A stretch of 64,000 nt of DNA from an uncultured Bacteroidia bacterium (GTDB lineage: Bacteria > Bacteroidota > Bacteroidia > NS11-12g > UBA9320): assembly GCA_943787465.1 (NCBI GenBank), contig CALSMN010000003.1:1-64000 (forward strand), written 5' to 3'. The notes beneath the pieces were generated by a model. It had not been told where the DNA came from. It worked only from the letters and a program-made list of their open reading frames with translations, and did no database searches. Positions 37,033 through 46,951 of the stretch are shown one piece after another (position 1 is the first letter of the stretch; the number at the start of each line of letters is the position of its first letter). A program made the position numbers and the translations under genes.

Positions 37033-37842
37033 TTATATAACCATTTTTTCAATAGCTAAGGCCACTCCATCTTCTTTATTGGTTTTAGATACATAATCAG
37101 CCATAGCAAGCACTTCTGGTTTAGCATTGCCTACTGCAACTCCCAACCCCACAGCCTCTAGCATTTCCATATCATTATAATTATCCCCAAAGGCGATGAT
37201 TTCCTCCCACTTTAATGTTGGATATGCCTGATCTAATAAGGTTTGAATGGCTGATTTTTTGGATATTTTTTTATTAGCAATTTCTAAATAGGTGTCTTTT
37301 GATTTGTAAACATGTAGTTCATCAGCAAAAGCTTCAAACAAAGATTGGTATACTTGGGCTATTTCAGAGGCAGGTCCCATACACATGACCTTATGAGCAC
37401 CACATTGCTTCATATTCAACTCGTCTAAGGTTTGTGTTAAAGGTTGAATGGTGGGTAGCACTTTGGTGTTGTTAGCTTCTCGTTCTGCCCAATAATCCCA
37501 AGTCGGAACATACCAATTATCAGCATGATATATACTAATGTGGACGGAAGTGTTTTCAGAGAATGCAACTATGGAATGAATAATATTTAAGGGGATTTCC
37601 ATGCTGGTGAGGACACGATTACCAGCCAATACTAATCCTCCATTGTAGGCTATTAAAGGGCTATCTTCAATGGATAAGTCTTTTTGTAAATGCCGCATGG
37701 CATCGGGCATGCGTGAAGATGCCAATACGCAAGAACATCCATTTTTAATCCGATTGAATTGGGAAATAGTTGCCGGGGAAACTTCACGATCAGCATTAAG
37801 AAGGGTCCCGTCAATATCGGTACACAATAATTTATAATTCAT
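37033..37842 (-). CDS. Cof-type HAD phosphatase
   Basis: The start MNYKLLCTDIDGTLLNADRE (37840-37842) is chosen because the nucleophile motif DIDGTLL follows at once. SRMPDAMRHLQ, LIAYNGGLV and GDNYNDMEMLEAVGLGVAVG are motifs of HAD subfamily IIB (Cof/YidA/YbjI sugar-phosphate or cofactor phosphatases). ~269 residues. The substrate is not predictable. It is convergent with hflX with no gap. Confidence 0.87.
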   Translation of the reverse strand: MNYKLLCTDIDGTLLNADREVSPATISQFNRIKNGCSCVLASSRMPDAMRHLQKDLSIEDSPLIAYNGGLVLAGNRVLTSMEIPLNIIHSIVAFSENTSVHISIYHADNWYVPTWDYWAEREANNTKVLPTIQPLTQTLDELNMKQCGAHKVMCMGPASEIAQVYQSLFEAFADELHVYKSKDTYLEIANKKISKKSAIQTLLDQAYPTLKWEEIIAFGDNYNDMEMLEAVGLGVAVGNAKPEVLAMADYVSKTNKEDGVALAIEKMVI

Positions 37843-37926
37843 GCATCGCAAAGATGCACCTCTATCATTTTTTAAAGAAAACAAACCATAAATAGATTTC
37901 CTCTCTTTAGTCACATTTTACTTAAC

Positions 37927-37938
37927 GCTGATTGTTTA
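37927..37938 (+). promoter_or_regulatory. -7 box upstream of paaZ
   Basis: A TACTTTTG sequence within GTTTACTTTTGCC fits the Bacteroidota -7 consensus and lies roughly 30 bp before the paaZ ATG. The -33 element is not distinct. Confidence 0.35.
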
Positions 37939-37966
37939 CTTTTGCCAAGTATCATAAAATACCTGT

Positions 37967-40021
37967 ATGAAATTAAAGAATTATGCTGAAGGAAGGTGGC
38001 AACCCCACCTGGGGGATGGAATAACCCAACGGCACGCTATTACTGGTGATGTAATCAGTACAGCTAGCAGTGAGGGGTTGGATTATGAAGCAATGGCCGA
38101 TTACGCACGTCAAGTTGGGGGCAAAGCACTTCGAAAAATGACTTTTTATGAACGCGGTTACATGCTCAAAAAGTTAGCGCTATACCTCAATGAAATAAAA
38201 AAGAAGTATTATGCGATTAGTTATCAATCAGGGGCTACCAAAAGCGATAGTTGGGTAGATATAGATGGGGGAATAGGTACTTTATTTACGTATGCCAGTC
38301 TCCGCAGACAAATGGGTAATCAATCTTTTTATGTAGACGGTGATACCGCCAAAATCAGTGCCAACGGCACTTTTGTGGGACAGCATATTATGAGTCCCAA
38401 ACAAGGGGTGGTTGTTCATATCAATGCATTCAATTTTCCCATTTGGGGAATGCTCGAAAAACTCAGTGCCAATCTTTTGGCGGGTGTTCCGGCGATTGTA
38501 AAACCTTCTGAAATGACGTCCTACCTTACCCAAGCCATGGTAGAAGACATTGTTGCTAGTGGGATAGTACCTGAGGGTGCCATCCAACTGGATTGCGGAA
38601 AGGGACACGGAATACTAGATAAACTTACTGCACAGGATTTAATCACTTTTACCGGGTCTGCTCATACGGGGAGAATGCTTAAATCCATGCCACACATCAT
38701 CGAGAATGCTATTCCGTTTAATATGGAAGCCGATAGTTTGAATGCAGCAGTGTTAGGCGAAGATGCAGCTCCAGGGACAACCAATTTTGATCTGTTTATT
38801 AAGGAAGTAAGACGTGAGATGACCACCAAAGCTGGACAAAAATGTACGGCTATTCGAAGAATTATTGTACCTGAAAAATATATAGAAGATGTTCAAATAG
38901 CACTGGGTAAAAGTCTAGCCAAAACAATCGTAGGAGATCCTGCTCGAGAGGGTGTTCGTATGGGCGCTCTTGTAAATCGATCTCAGATGGAGATCGTGCG
39001 AAATCGTATCCAGGAATTATCGAAAAACACACCCATTATTAGTGGTAATTTAGACCAGTTTGATGTATTAGGCGCAGATAAAACCAAGGGAGCTTTTGTC
39101 CCCCCTATTTTGATGTTGAATGATGATCCTATCAACAAAACTCAAACCCATGAAATTGAATGTTTTGGTCCTGTGAGTACCTTAATGCCCTACAAAGATT
39201 TGGATGAGGCCATTACACTAGCTAAAATGGGGAAAGGCTCATTGGTCAGTACCATTGCTACCTCTCAGGTGGATATAGCTACACAATATGCAGTAGAGGC
39301 ATCGGCCTATCACGGTAGAATATTAGTGCTCAATGAAGAGTCTGCTCCCGAGAGCACTGGGCATGGCTCTCCAATGCCACAGCTCATGCATGGGGGTCCA
39401 GGTAGAGCTGGAGGTGGAGAAGAATTAGGCGGTATTGGCAGTGTGAAGCATTATTTGCAACGAACAGCTTTACAAGGGCACCCTTCCATGCTTACCGAAA
39501 TCACGCAACGCTATCAATTCGGTGGCGTATACAAAGAGAAAGATGTACATCCTTTTCGAAAGTATTTTGAAGAATTAGAAGTGGGTGATACCGTAATTAC
39601 TGCGAAACACACCATTACAACCACGGACATTGTGAATTTTGCCAATGTGAGTGGCGATAATTTTTACGCCCACATGGACGAAACATCATTGGAAGGTACC
39701 ACCTTCGAAGGACGTGTAGCCCATGGATATTTTGTATTGAGTAAAGCCGCAGGGTTATTTGTAGATGCCAAGAAAGGGCCAGTTTTACTTAATTATGGGT
39801 TAGACGAATGCCGTTTTACCAAACCCGTATATCCTGGAGCAACCATTGGGGTGCGATTTACGGTCAAAGAAAAAGTGAATCAAGAAAAAAAATCGGTAGA
39901 CGATGTCGCCAAGGGCATTGTGAAATTTCTGGTTGACGTATACGATGAAACAGGAGATACCGTTGCTCTGGCTACGATTCTAACCATGGTGAAAAAACGA
40001 AATCAAGAAGACGAATTATAA
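37967..40021 (+). CDS. paaZ: Bifunctional PaaZ: oxepin-CoA hydrolase / aldehyde dehydrogenase
   Basis: The enzyme opens oxepin-CoA and oxidises the resulting semialdehyde in phenylacetate degradation. Residues 1-520 are an aldehyde dehydrogenase ([47 protein letters not shown] with the catalytic Cys). Residues ~540-684 are a MaoC-like hydratase ([38 protein letters not shown]). 684 residues, full PaaZ length. paaABCDE and paaK are not in the window, so the pathway, if present, lies elsewhere. The enoyl-CoA hydratase follows after one base. Confidence 0.92.
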   Translation: MKLKNYAEGRWQPHLGDGITQRHAITGDVISTASSEGLDYEAMADYARQVGGKALRKMTFYERGYMLKKLALYLNEIKKKYYAISYQSGATKSDSWVDIDGGIGTLFTYASLRRQMGNQSFYVDGDTAKISANGTFVGQHIMSPKQGVVVHINAFNFPIWGMLEKLSANLLAGVPAIVKPSEMTSYLTQAMVEDIVASGIVPEGAIQLDCGKGHGILDKLTAQDLITFTGSAHTGRMLKSMPHIIENAIPFNMEADSLNAAVLGEDAAPGTTNFDLFIKEVRREMTTKAGQKCTAIRRIIVPEKYIEDVQIALGKSLAKTIVGDPAREGVRMGALVNRSQMEIVRNRIQELSKNTPIISGNLDQFDVLGADKTKGAFVPPILMLNDDPINKTQTHEIECFGPVSTLMPYKDLDEAITLAKMGKGSLVSTIATSQVDIATQYAVEASAYHGRILVLNEESAPESTGHGSPMPQLMHGGPGRAGGGEELGGIGSVKHYLQRTALQGHPSMLTEITQRYQFGGVYKEKDVHPFRKYFEELEVGDTVITAKHTITTTDIVNFANVSGDNFYAHMDETSLEGTTFEGRVAHGYFVLSKAAGLFVDAKKGPVLLNYGLDECRFTKPVYPGATIGVRFTVKEKVNQEKKSVDDVAKGIVKFLVDVYDETGDTVALATILTMVKKRNQEDEL

Positions 40022-40022
40022 A

Positions 40023-40790
40023 ATGAATGCAATCGATCAAGGGGATGTGTCCCACCACATAGAAAATGGAATAGCTACGGTAGAGTTTTATCATCCGTTG
40101 AGCAATTCATTACCAGGTAAAGTACTTGCCAAATTGGCCGATACCATCACGGAATTGGGGATGGATGATGCGGTTAAGATTTTGGTAGTTCGTAGTTCAG
40201 GAGAACGCGCATTTTGTGCAGGAGCTAGTTTTGATGAGTTGGTAGCTATTGATAATTTGCAGACTGGAAAGGTTTTTTTCTCCGGTTTTGCCCAGGTCAT
40301 TAATGCCTGCCGAACCTGCCCTAAATTAATTATAGGTAGAGTGCAGGGTAAGGCTGTTGGAGGTGGCGTAGGATTGGCTGCTGCATTTGATTATACGCTG
40401 GCTACCCAGCATGCATTCATAAAATTGAGTGAGTTAGCCGTAGGCATTGGACCCTTTGTAGTAGGTCCGGCCGTAGAACGAAAAATAGGGGTTTCTGCCA
40501 TGAGCCAATTGGCCATCAATGCTACCGAGTGGCAAAGTGCCGCATGGGCAAAATCCAAGGGACTATTTACCGAAGTATACGATACTGCCGAAACCATGGA
40601 TGATGCAATAGAGGCATTAGCGAATCAACTTTGCCAGTCTAATCCAGAGGCCATGCAACAACTCAAACAGGTATTTTGGGAAGGAACAGAACATTGGGAT
40701 ACGTTATTAGCCCAACGTGCAGAAATCAGTGGACAACTCGTCCTCTCTGACTTCACCAAAAAGGCTATTGCCCGATTTAAGAAGAAGTAG
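40023..40790 (+). CDS. Enoyl-CoA hydratase/isomerase family protein
   Basis: 255 residues of the crotonase fold. ERAFCAGASFDELV and IGRVQGKAVGGGVGLAAAFD form the oxyanion hole, and LSELAVGIGPFVVGPAVERK follows. It overlaps no gene but starts one base after paaZ, so it probably acts with it in phenylacetate-type ring cleavage (PaaF/PaaG-like). It lacks the usual catalytic Glu pattern at one position, so hydratase versus isomerase is open. Confidence 0.83.
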   Translation: MNAIDQGDVSHHIENGIATVEFYHPLSNSLPGKVLAKLADTITELGMDDAVKILVVRSSGERAFCAGASFDELVAIDNLQTGKVFFSGFAQVINACRTCPKLIIGRVQGKAVGGGVGLAAAFDYTLATQHAFIKLSELAVGIGPFVVGPAVERKIGVSAMSQLAINATEWQSAAWAKSKGLFTEVYDTAETMDDAIEALANQLCQSNPEAMQQLKQVFWEGTEHWDTLLAQRAEISGQLVLSDFTKKAIARFKKK

Positions 40791-40861
40791 GGGACATTTG
40801 TACTTTTTCTTCAGATTATATTGTATGAATATTGATTCTAAATATTCTGATTATTAAGTTA

Positions 40862-41242
40862 TTATCTTTGTATGGTTAGTTTTTCATTTTCTATAATCAA
40901 TCTTTCATTTTCTTTCTTAAGTTGATAAATAATCTCGTCTTTAGTTTCCAATAATTGGTCTTGAAGTTCTATTTTATCTAGCCAGTTTTTAGAAGTTTCG
41001 TTTTGAGAAAATTGAAAAAAATCCTTTCTATTAAATAAGATAAACTGCTTAAAAGAAAGATTAAATGCGTTACATATGTCAACAAGTCTTCGGAGGGTAA
41101 TATCATTACCTTCTCTTTCTATACGGTAATACATGCGAGAGAAAATACCCAATTTGTCAGCCATTTGTTCCATACTGATATTCTGGAATTCACGAATGGT
41201 TCTAAGTTTTTGACAAATATGGAGATCTTCGTAGTCTATCAT
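40862..41242 (-). CDS. XRE-type HTH regulator with C-terminal coiled coil
   Basis: 126 residues. Residues 10-65 form an HTH (LRTIREFQNISMEQMADKLG, then SRMYYRIEREGNDITLRRLV). The C-terminus is a predicted coiled coil (DQLLETKDEIIYQLKKENER), suggesting dimerisation. It is a single gene between catabolic genes and may regulate a neighbour; no operator is evident. Confidence 0.75.
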   Translation of the reverse strand: MIDYEDLHICQKLRTIREFQNISMEQMADKLGIFSRMYYRIEREGNDITLRRLVDICNAFNLSFKQFILFNRKDFFQFSQNETSKNWLDKIELQDQLLETKDEIIYQLKKENERLIIENEKLTIQR

Positions 41243-41389
41243 AGTAAATATTTAGCAAATAAATAATAATTAAATTAGTTTACGCAATCATACATCAACT
41301 TTAAGTGTCATTTTGTTGACATCAAAATACAAAACTTTGACATATCAATTTGCTCATTTCATTGCTTAGTAATCTCTATTTGTAATATT

Positions 41390-41506
41390 TTGGATATTAT
41401 TAAAAAAATCGCTTTTACTTCTGTAGCAGTTGTACTAGCATTTGGAATGGTTTCGGCTTTGATACATCCAGTTTTGAAAACACATATAAATCCAATCAAC
41501 ATATGA
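41390..41506 (+). CDS. Small membrane peptide, 38 residues, coupled to the next gene
   Basis: A TTG at 41390 opens MDIIKKIAFTSVAVVLAFGM, followed by VSALIHPVLKTHINPINI*. It has one hydrophobic segment after a basic start, as in a signal anchor. The stop (41504-41506) overlaps the next ATG (41503) as ATGA, which indicates translational coupling. It might instead be the signal sequence of the next protein separated by a frame change. No family. Confidence 0.4.
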   Translation: MDIIKKIAFTSVAVVLAFGMVSALIHPVLKTHINPINI

Positions 41507-41967
41507 CATATAGCGGATCTTTATTGGCAACCTATAAACTTTCTGATTTTATACAAAAGCAATATACAGATCTTCCTCAACGAAGACAAGATAGTTCTTG
41601 GCAAGATTTATTTTATGATTCGGATGGATTTTTTCAAAACAATACTCCCCAACAAAATGATTCAAAAAATAGATTGATTTATCATTCAGAATCAAATGTT
41701 CTTCAGGAAATAATAGTTTTAAAAAAAGAGGGGCATGATGTGATTTTGGCTAAAATAAAACCCAAAAATGAGGAGGAATTTAAGATGATTAATCGCGCTA
41801 ATATTGGTTTGCATATTATATATAAGGAGGGCAATCAAATTTATGAAACTCAAGTGATTTTAGAGATGGATAGATACCATAAGACATCCCAGCAATTGGT
41901 TTTTATGCAAAAAATAAAACCAGTTGAAATATTAAATATAAAACAGGTTCAGTTTGTGAGTAAATAG
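41503..41967 (+). CDS. Small protein of unknown function, 154 residues
   Basis: The product has no recognised motif. It starts MTYSGSLLATYKLSDFIQKQ, with a charged middle (FKMINRANIGLHIIYKEGNQ) and an alternating strand-like C-terminus (KIKPVEILNIKQVQFVSK). Codon use resembles its neighbours. It follows a 38-residue hydrophobic peptide by ATGA overlap, so it may be exported through that coupled peptide. Nothing more can be said. Confidence 0.5.
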   Translation: MTYSGSLLATYKLSDFIQKQYTDLPQRRQDSSWQDLFYDSDGFFQNNTPQQNDSKNRLIYHSESNVLQEIIVLKKEGHDVILAKIKPKNEEEFKMINRANIGLHIIYKEGNQIYETQVILEMDRYHKTSQQLVFMQKIKPVEILNIKQVQFVSK

Positions 41968-41991
41968 TTGGGTCTAGCCAGTTTTCGGGCC

Positions 41992-43005
41992 CTATTTTTT
42001 GTTTACCATATCCAATGCCACATCGACAATCATATCTTCCTGCCCACCTACCATCTTGCGTCGACCAAGTTCTTGGAGGATGTCTGCCGTATTGAGCCCA
42101 TATTTTTGCGCAGCACGTTCACTATGCAATAAGAAACTGGAATATACACCTGCATAACCAAGACTAAGGGTTTCACGATCAACTCGCACGGGACGTTCTT
42201 GAAGTGGACGGATAACATCATCCGCCAAATCCATCAACTGATTGACATCAGCTTGTGTAGCTTGACCCATTTTATTCAATACAGCGATTAAAACTTCCAG
42301 GGGACAGTTTCCTGCTCCAGCACCCATTCCTGCCAACGAGGCATCCAAACGGGTGGCTCCATGTTGCATGGCTACAATGGTGTTGGCTACCCCTAAACTG
42401 AGGTTATGATGACAGTGAATGCCAATTTCAGTATCATCGGACAAGGTATCTTGAAATGCTTTCATTCGATCAATAACCCCATCCATCATCAAGGCCCCAG
42501 CACTGTCCGTAATGTATACACAATCCGCACCATAACTTTCCATTAATTGGGCTTGTTCGGCTAGTTTTTGAGGTTCATTCATATGAGCCATCATTAAAAA
42601 ACCTCCTACGTCCATCCCTAATTTTTTAGCGGCTTCGATATGCTGTTTGCTTACATCAGCTTCTGTACAATGGGTAGCGATACGAACAGATTTAACTCCC
42701 AATGCATGTGCCTTTTTTAAGTCATCAATGGTGCCAATACCAGGGAGTAATAGCGTGGTGAGAACAGCATGGTTTAGTTCTGCGGCAATTCCTTCTAACC
42801 AATCCCAATCGGTATGAGCTCCAAAACCATAATTGAAACTACCCCCACTAAGGCCATCACCATGGGCAATCTCGATGGCATCTACCCCAGCTTTATCCAA
42901 GCCAATGGCAATATCTTTGAGTCGCTTTTTATCGTATTGATGGCGGATGGCATGCATGCCATCGCGAAGCGTTACGTCTTGTATGTACACTTGTTTTTTA
43001 CTCAT
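41992..43005 (-). CDS. 4-hydroxy-2-oxovalerate aldolase
   Basis: Splits 4-hydroxy-2-oxovalerate into pyruvate and acetaldehyde at the end of the meta-cleavage pathway. [20 protein letters not shown] (catalytic DRE-type TIM barrel), [89 protein letters not shown] and [19 protein letters not shown] are family signatures (DmpG/MhpE). 337 residues. Its start overlaps the end of the acetaldehyde dehydrogenase gene by four bases, so the pair forms the channelled aldolase-dehydrogenase complex. Confidence 0.94.
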   Translation of the reverse strand: MSKKQVYIQDVTLRDGMHAIRHQYDKKRLKDIAIGLDKAGVDAIEIAHGDGLSGGSFNYGFGAHTDWDWLEGIAAELNHAVLTTLLLPGIGTIDDLKKAHALGVKSVRIATHCTEADVSKQHIEAAKKLGMDVGGFLMMAHMNEPQKLAEQAQLMESYGADCVYITDSAGALMMDGVIDRMKAFQDTLSDDTEIGIHCHHNLSLGVANTIVAMQHGATRLDASLAGMGAGAGNCPLEVLIAVLNKMGQATQADVNQLMDLADDVIRPLQERPVRVDRETLSLGYAGVYSSFLLHSERAAQKYGLNTADILQELGRRKMVGGQEDMIVDVALDMVNKK

Positions 43006-43952
43006 GATTCAATCATTTTCTCACCAATAGCTAAAGCCGCACTGGTCATTATGTCGAGGTTTCCTGCATATTCTGGAAGGTAATGCCCTGCTCCAATGAC
43101 TTGTAGTAAAACGGTAGTTTTAAGTCCATATTTATATCCAATTCCTTCAATAAATACAGGGTTTTCTTCAGGAATATCATCGAATTGTATTTCTTGATGA
43201 AGCGAATAGCCCGGGACATAGCGTTGTACTTCAGCGACCATAGCATGGATGCTGGCACGTATTTTTTCTCGATCTGAGGGTTCACTCAAGGTGAATACTG
43301 TATCACGCATGACTAAAGGAGGCTCAGCGGGATTAAGCACAATAATGGCTTTTCCTCGATCTGCACCACCCACTTGTTGGATAGCTTCCGCAGTAGTTTG
43401 GGTAAATTCATCAATATTTGCTCGGGTACCCGGACCAGCAGACTTACTCGCTATACTCGCAACAATTTCTCCGTAATAGACATGTGCAATTCTACTTACA
43501 GCAGCTACAATTGGAATGGTAGCTTGTCCTCCACAGGTTACCATATTGTAATTGAGAGTATGGTGTAAATCTGTATTTAATCCCAATTTTTGGTTCAATT
43601 CAGCATCAAGATTAACTGCCGGGATCATGTATGGTCCAATGGCAGCAGGTGTTAAATCAACTACTTTTTTTGTGGGGAATGCCTTGATTTTATCAAAATT
43701 ATAGTGATGCGCTTTGGCAGATGTCGCATCAAATATAACATCAATTTCACTCCAAATAGGCATTTGAATGAGTCCGTCAATTCCGGTACTGCAAATTTCA
43801 ATGCCCATGCGCTGAGCTCGAGCTAATCCATCAGAATTGGGGTCGATTCCTACTAAACATCCCATAGTTAGTACGGGGGAATTCCGGATGATTTTAATCA
43901 TTAAATCAGTACCAATATTTCCACTTCCAATTATTGCTGCCTTTTTTTTCAT
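43002..43952 (-). CDS. Acetaldehyde dehydrogenase (acetylating)
   Basis: Oxidises the acetaldehyde made by the partner aldolase to acetyl-CoA. [20 protein letters not shown] is the NAD-binding motif, [20 protein letters not shown] and [20 protein letters not shown] the catalytic-Cys region, and HQVGGADRG-like [20 protein letters not shown] the CoA-binding region (DmpF/MhpF). 316 residues. It sits in the same operon between the hydratase and the aldolase. Confidence 0.93.
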   Translation of the reverse strand: MKKKAAIIGSGNIGTDLMIKIIRNSPVLTMGCLVGIDPNSDGLARAQRMGIEICSTGIDGLIQMPIWSEIDVIFDATSAKAHHYNFDKIKAFPTKKVVDLTPAAIGPYMIPAVNLDAELNQKLGLNTDLHHTLNYNMVTCGGQATIPIVAAVSRIAHVYYGEIVASIASKSAGPGTRANIDEFTQTTAEAIQQVGGADRGKAIIVLNPAEPPLVMRDTVFTLSEPSDREKIRASIHAMVAEVQRYVPGYSLHQEIQFDDIPEENPVFIEGIGYKYGLKTTVLLQVIGAGHYLPEYAGNLDIMTSAALAIGEKMIES

Positions 43953-43954
43953 AC

Positions 43955-44728
43955 TTATTGAACGGTGATACTTACATTTCCTAATCCTTCAATAGTAGCC
44001 TCAAAATGATCTCCACTTTCAATAGGAACCATGGGTCCTAGAGCTCCTGAAAGTAAAATTTCTCCAGCTTTTAATGGAGTTCCATTTTTAGCCATGGTTT
44101 TTGCTAACCATAGTGCAGCATTCAGCGGGTTGTCCATGCAAGCACTTCCTATACCTTCTGATACAACTGCACCGTTTTTCGTCATCGTCATGGAACAGCG
44201 TTCCAAGTCCAGTTCTTCTATGTTCATTTTTTTCTTTCCAAGAACAAAGTGGCTAGCACTGGCATTATCCGCAATGGTATCGGTGATTCGTATGTTCCAA
44301 TTTTCTATTCTAGAACCGACAATCTCGATGGATGCTGAAGCATAATCTATGGCATCAATGAGATCAGTAATATCAATATCTCCATCCAAATCATTACGCA
44401 TGACAAAGGCAATTTCAGCTTCAGCTTTGGGTTGCATTAAATCAGAGTAAGGAAGTTTTTCCCCGTTTTCAATTTGCATGGATTCGAATAAGATGCCATA
44501 ATCAGGTTGATCTACCCCCAGTTGTTTTTGTACAGCAAAGGATGTTAAACCGATTTTCTTTCCAACCACTTTTTCTCCTTGATCGATGCGATGCTGGATG
44601 TTAATTTGTTGAACAGCGTAGGCTGCATCAATATCGGTGGCCGTAATCAGTTCGCGAACAGGGGGTATCATTTTTTGAGCTTTTTGAGCATTCCATAATT
44701 CTTGAGCTGCTTGGTTGATTGGATTCAT
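43955..44728 (-). CDS. 2-oxopent-4-enoate hydratase (or 4-oxalocrotonate decarboxylase)
   Basis: 257 residues of the FAH-like hydratase/decarboxylase family. [59 protein letters not shown] (metal ligands), [20 protein letters not shown] and [20 protein letters not shown] are conserved. First gene of the three-gene lower meta-cleavage operon, with 2 bp to the dehydrogenase. The ring-cleavage dioxygenase and oxalocrotonate isomerase are not in the window. Confidence 0.88.
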   Translation of the reverse strand: MNPINQAAQELWNAQKAQKMIPPVRELITATDIDAAYAVQQINIQHRIDQGEKVVGKKIGLTSFAVQKQLGVDQPDYGILFESMQIENGEKLPYSDLMQPKAEAEIAFVMRNDLDGDIDITDLIDAIDYASASIEIVGSRIENWNIRITDTIADNASASHFVLGKKKMNIEELDLERCSMTMTKNGAVVSEGIGSACMDNPLNAALWLAKTMAKNGTPLKAGEILLSGALGPMVPIESGDHFEATIEGLGNVSITVQ

Positions 44729-44761
44729 TTCTATCTGCGAATATAATTACATTGAATAAGC

Positions 44762-44769
44762 TAACTTTG
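44762..44769 (+). promoter_or_regulatory. -7 box upstream of the TPR gene
   Basis: TAACTTTG fits TAnnTTTG and lies 38 bp before the ATG at 44807. A -33 TTG at the usual distance is not distinct. Confidence 0.35.
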
Positions 44770-44806
44770 CTAAAATCAATTTCGTTCACGGGTTGTTAGT
44801 TTAAAG

Positions 44807-45427
44807 ATGAATACACAAGTTTGGTATGAGCAAGGAAATTATGAAGCTGTCATTGATGCTTTAGAACAAAAACCAGATGACAATCAACTGCCTATTTTAG
44901 CTTTTTCTTATCAGAAACTAAAGCAATGGGAAAAGGCCATGAGCTGTTGGAATAAGCTAATTGCTATGGATGCTTCAAATGCTGAATATTACAATGAACG
45001 TGGAGTATGTAAGTTTAACATGCGTTTCAAACATGCCATACAAGATTTTGATCAAGCTATTTTACTGGAACCAGAAAACCCTTATTTCTATAGTTGTCGA
45101 GCCTATATCAAAGACAAAACTGGAGATACAGAGGGTAGTGTTGCCGATTATACCCAATCTCTTGCATTGGACCCAACAGATGCAATTGCAATGAATAATT
45201 TAGGCCTTGCCGAACAAAAATTAGGGCATACGGCAAAAGCTAGGGCTCAATTTAAAGCCAGTGATGAGTTGTTGGGTATAGAAACTATAGATTCTCGATA
45301 TGATACATCTCCAATTCCATCCCATACCAAAGAAAAACCGCGATTACTTTGGAGAGAAGTAAAGAAGATGATTTCTTCAAAATCAGGATTTCTCCAGTTC
45401 TGGAGTGAATTTAGAGGGAAGAAATAA
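44807..45427 (+). CDS. TPR-repeat protein
   Basis: 206 residues with at least three TPR units: LAFSYQKLKQWEKAMSCWNK, YYNERGVCKFNMRFKHAIQD, YSCRAYIKDKTGDTEGSVAD and AMNNLGLAEQKLGHTAKARA. No signal peptide, so it is a cytoplasmic adaptor by inference. It lies upstream of the radical SAM gene with 20 bp between. Confidence 0.8.
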   Translation: MNTQVWYEQGNYEAVIDALEQKPDDNQLPILAFSYQKLKQWEKAMSCWNKLIAMDASNAEYYNERGVCKFNMRFKHAIQDFDQAILLEPENPYFYSCRAYIKDKTGDTEGSVADYTQSLALDPTDAIAMNNLGLAEQKLGHTAKARAQFKASDELLGIETIDSRYDTSPIPSHTKEKPRLLWREVKKMISSKSGFLQFWSEFRGKK

Positions 45428-45447
45428 CTATTTTTCTTTTTCTAACC

Positions 45448-46551
45448 ATGAATGTGTATATTATAGTCATGGTTTTAGATAAAAATATTGTCAAATTAAA
45501 TACATTTGATGGTCGTGGTGCTCAAATCACAGTTTCCAATTCGTTAGCAGTTCATCAACGTGATCCATATTGGGATGGTTCTTATTTTGACGAAGAATTT
45601 TTTGCATCGGATAACCAAACCCAATGGATCCCTACGCAAGCTAAAACGTTATTAAATAAAGTTAGTAATCCAGATTTAGACGCTCCTTGGAGTATGAATC
45701 CCTATCAGGGGTGCGAGCATGGGTGTATCTATTGTTATGCCAGAATCACCCATGAATATTGGGGGTATAACGCAGGGTTAGATTTTGAGCAAAAAGTGAT
45801 GTACAAATCCAATGCTCCGGAATTATTAGAAAAGAAATTAAAAAGTAGAACATGGAGAGGGGAGAAAATCACCCTGAGTGGGAACACCGATTGTTATCAA
45901 CCCATAGAACAAAAATTAAAAATTACTCGTCAACTTTTGGAGATTTGTTTAAGATATAAACAGCGGGTTATGATTATCACTAAAAATGCATTGGTATTGC
46001 GTGATATAGATATCTTGGGGCCAATGGCAAAATTAGGATTGGTTGAAGTTCATATTTCAATAACTACATTGAACGAAACGCTGAGACGATCATTAGAGCC
46101 TAGAACCTCAAGTTCGCTTAAAAAACTTAGGGCTATTCAAACTTTAGCCCGCCTAAATATTCCTGTCCATGTACTGCTTGCTCCCATAATTCCGGGTCTT
46201 AATAGTGAAGAGATATTTCCTATATGTAAAGCAGTTAGCAAAGCAGGAGCTGTTTCTTTACAATATAGTCTAATACGTTTAAGTGGAACTACGGCCTTGC
46301 TCTTTGAAAATTGGATTTGTAAAAAGTTTCCCCTAAAAGCATCACGTGTGTTGCATCAAATAACAGAAACCCATCAAGGAAGTAGGAACGATGGCTGTCA
46401 ATTACCAAAAAAGCACAAAGGGGTTATTGCAGATTTAATTCATCAGCAAATCGAAGCAGCCAAACGGAAGTATGGACTGTGTAAAACAACTCCCAAAATA
46501 ATATCAAGGAAACTAGGTTTTATTCAATCCAATCAATTGAATTTATTTTAG
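45448..46551 (+). CDS. Radical SAM protein, PA0069/Rv2578c-like family
   Basis: The best start is probably MVLDKNIVKLNTFDGRGAQI (45469); an earlier in-frame ATG lies at 45448. WSMNPYQGCEHGCIYCYARI carries the CX3CX2C cluster ligands with the PYQGCEHGCIYC signature of this subfamily, followed by KITLSGNTDCYQPIEQKLK, MIITKNALVLRDIDIL and RTSSSLKKLRAIQTLARLNI. Family members resemble spore photoproduct lyase, but the reaction is unknown. 367 residues, intact. Confidence 0.85.
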   Translation: MNVYIIVMVLDKNIVKLNTFDGRGAQITVSNSLAVHQRDPYWDGSYFDEEFFASDNQTQWIPTQAKTLLNKVSNPDLDAPWSMNPYQGCEHGCIYCYARITHEYWGYNAGLDFEQKVMYKSNAPELLEKKLKSRTWRGEKITLSGNTDCYQPIEQKLKITRQLLEICLRYKQRVMIITKNALVLRDIDILGPMAKLGLVEVHISITTLNETLRRSLEPRTSSSLKKLRAIQTLARLNIPVHVLLAPIIPGLNSEEIFPICKAVSKAGAVSLQYSLIRLSGTTALLFENWICKKFPLKASRVLHQITETHQGSRNDGCQLPKKHKGVIADLIHQQIEAAKRKYGLCKTTPKIISRKLGFIQSNQLNLF

Positions 46552-46566
46552 TAGGCAACTTTTTTG

Positions 46567-46574
46567 ATATCTTT
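46567..46574 (+). promoter_or_regulatory. -7 box upstream of the zinc-ribbon gene
   Basis: TATCTTTG, an ideal TAnnTTTG box, 6 bp before the ATG at 46580. A TTG lies near 46541. It suggests a separate short-leader transcript for the zinc-ribbon/MscS pair. Confidence 0.45.
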
Positions 46575-46579
46575 GCTTC

Positions 46580-46951
46580 ATGGGTAATAAAGAATGCCTA
46601 AGTTGCAAGAAAACACTAATAGGAAGGGCTGACAAGAAATTCTGCGATAAACAATGTCGTAATGAATTTAATAATCTACAATATGGGATTTCAAATAACT
46701 ACATCCGAAAAGTCAACCGAATATTAAGAAAAAATAGATCGATTTTAGCGGAACATTGTCCTTTGGATAGATCTATAAAAATCTCAAAAAAAGAGTTAGT
46801 AAAAGATGGATTTAGTTTTGAATATTTCACGAATAATTATGTAACCAAAGCAAATAAAACCTATCACTTTTGTTATGAGTATGGTTATTTAGATTTAGAG
46901 AATGATTACTTTGCATTGGTCTATAATAAAGCGTACATAAAAAACGAATGA
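46580..46951 (+). CDS. Zinc-ribbon protein, DUF2116-like N-terminus
   Basis: 123 residues. CLSCKKTLIGRADKKFCDKQ then CRNEFNN gives four cysteines (CX2C...CX3C) of a treble-clef or ribbon zinc finger seen in DUF2116-like proteins. The rest is basic and helical with a C-terminal hydrophobic/tyrosine-rich part. Its end overlaps the MscS start by four bases. Probably nucleic-acid- or ribosome-associated; unproven. Confidence 0.7.
   Translation: MGNKECLSCKKTLIGRADKKFCDKQCRNEFNNLQYGISNNYIRKVNRILRKNRSILAEHCPLDRSIKISKKELVKDGFSFEYFTNNYVTKANKTYHFCYEYGYLDLENDYFALVYNKAYIKNE

Noticed and set aside
40863-40870. TATCTTTG -7-like box
   Set aside because: It falls inside the 3' end of a minus-strand gene and no plus-strand gene starts within ~500 bp.
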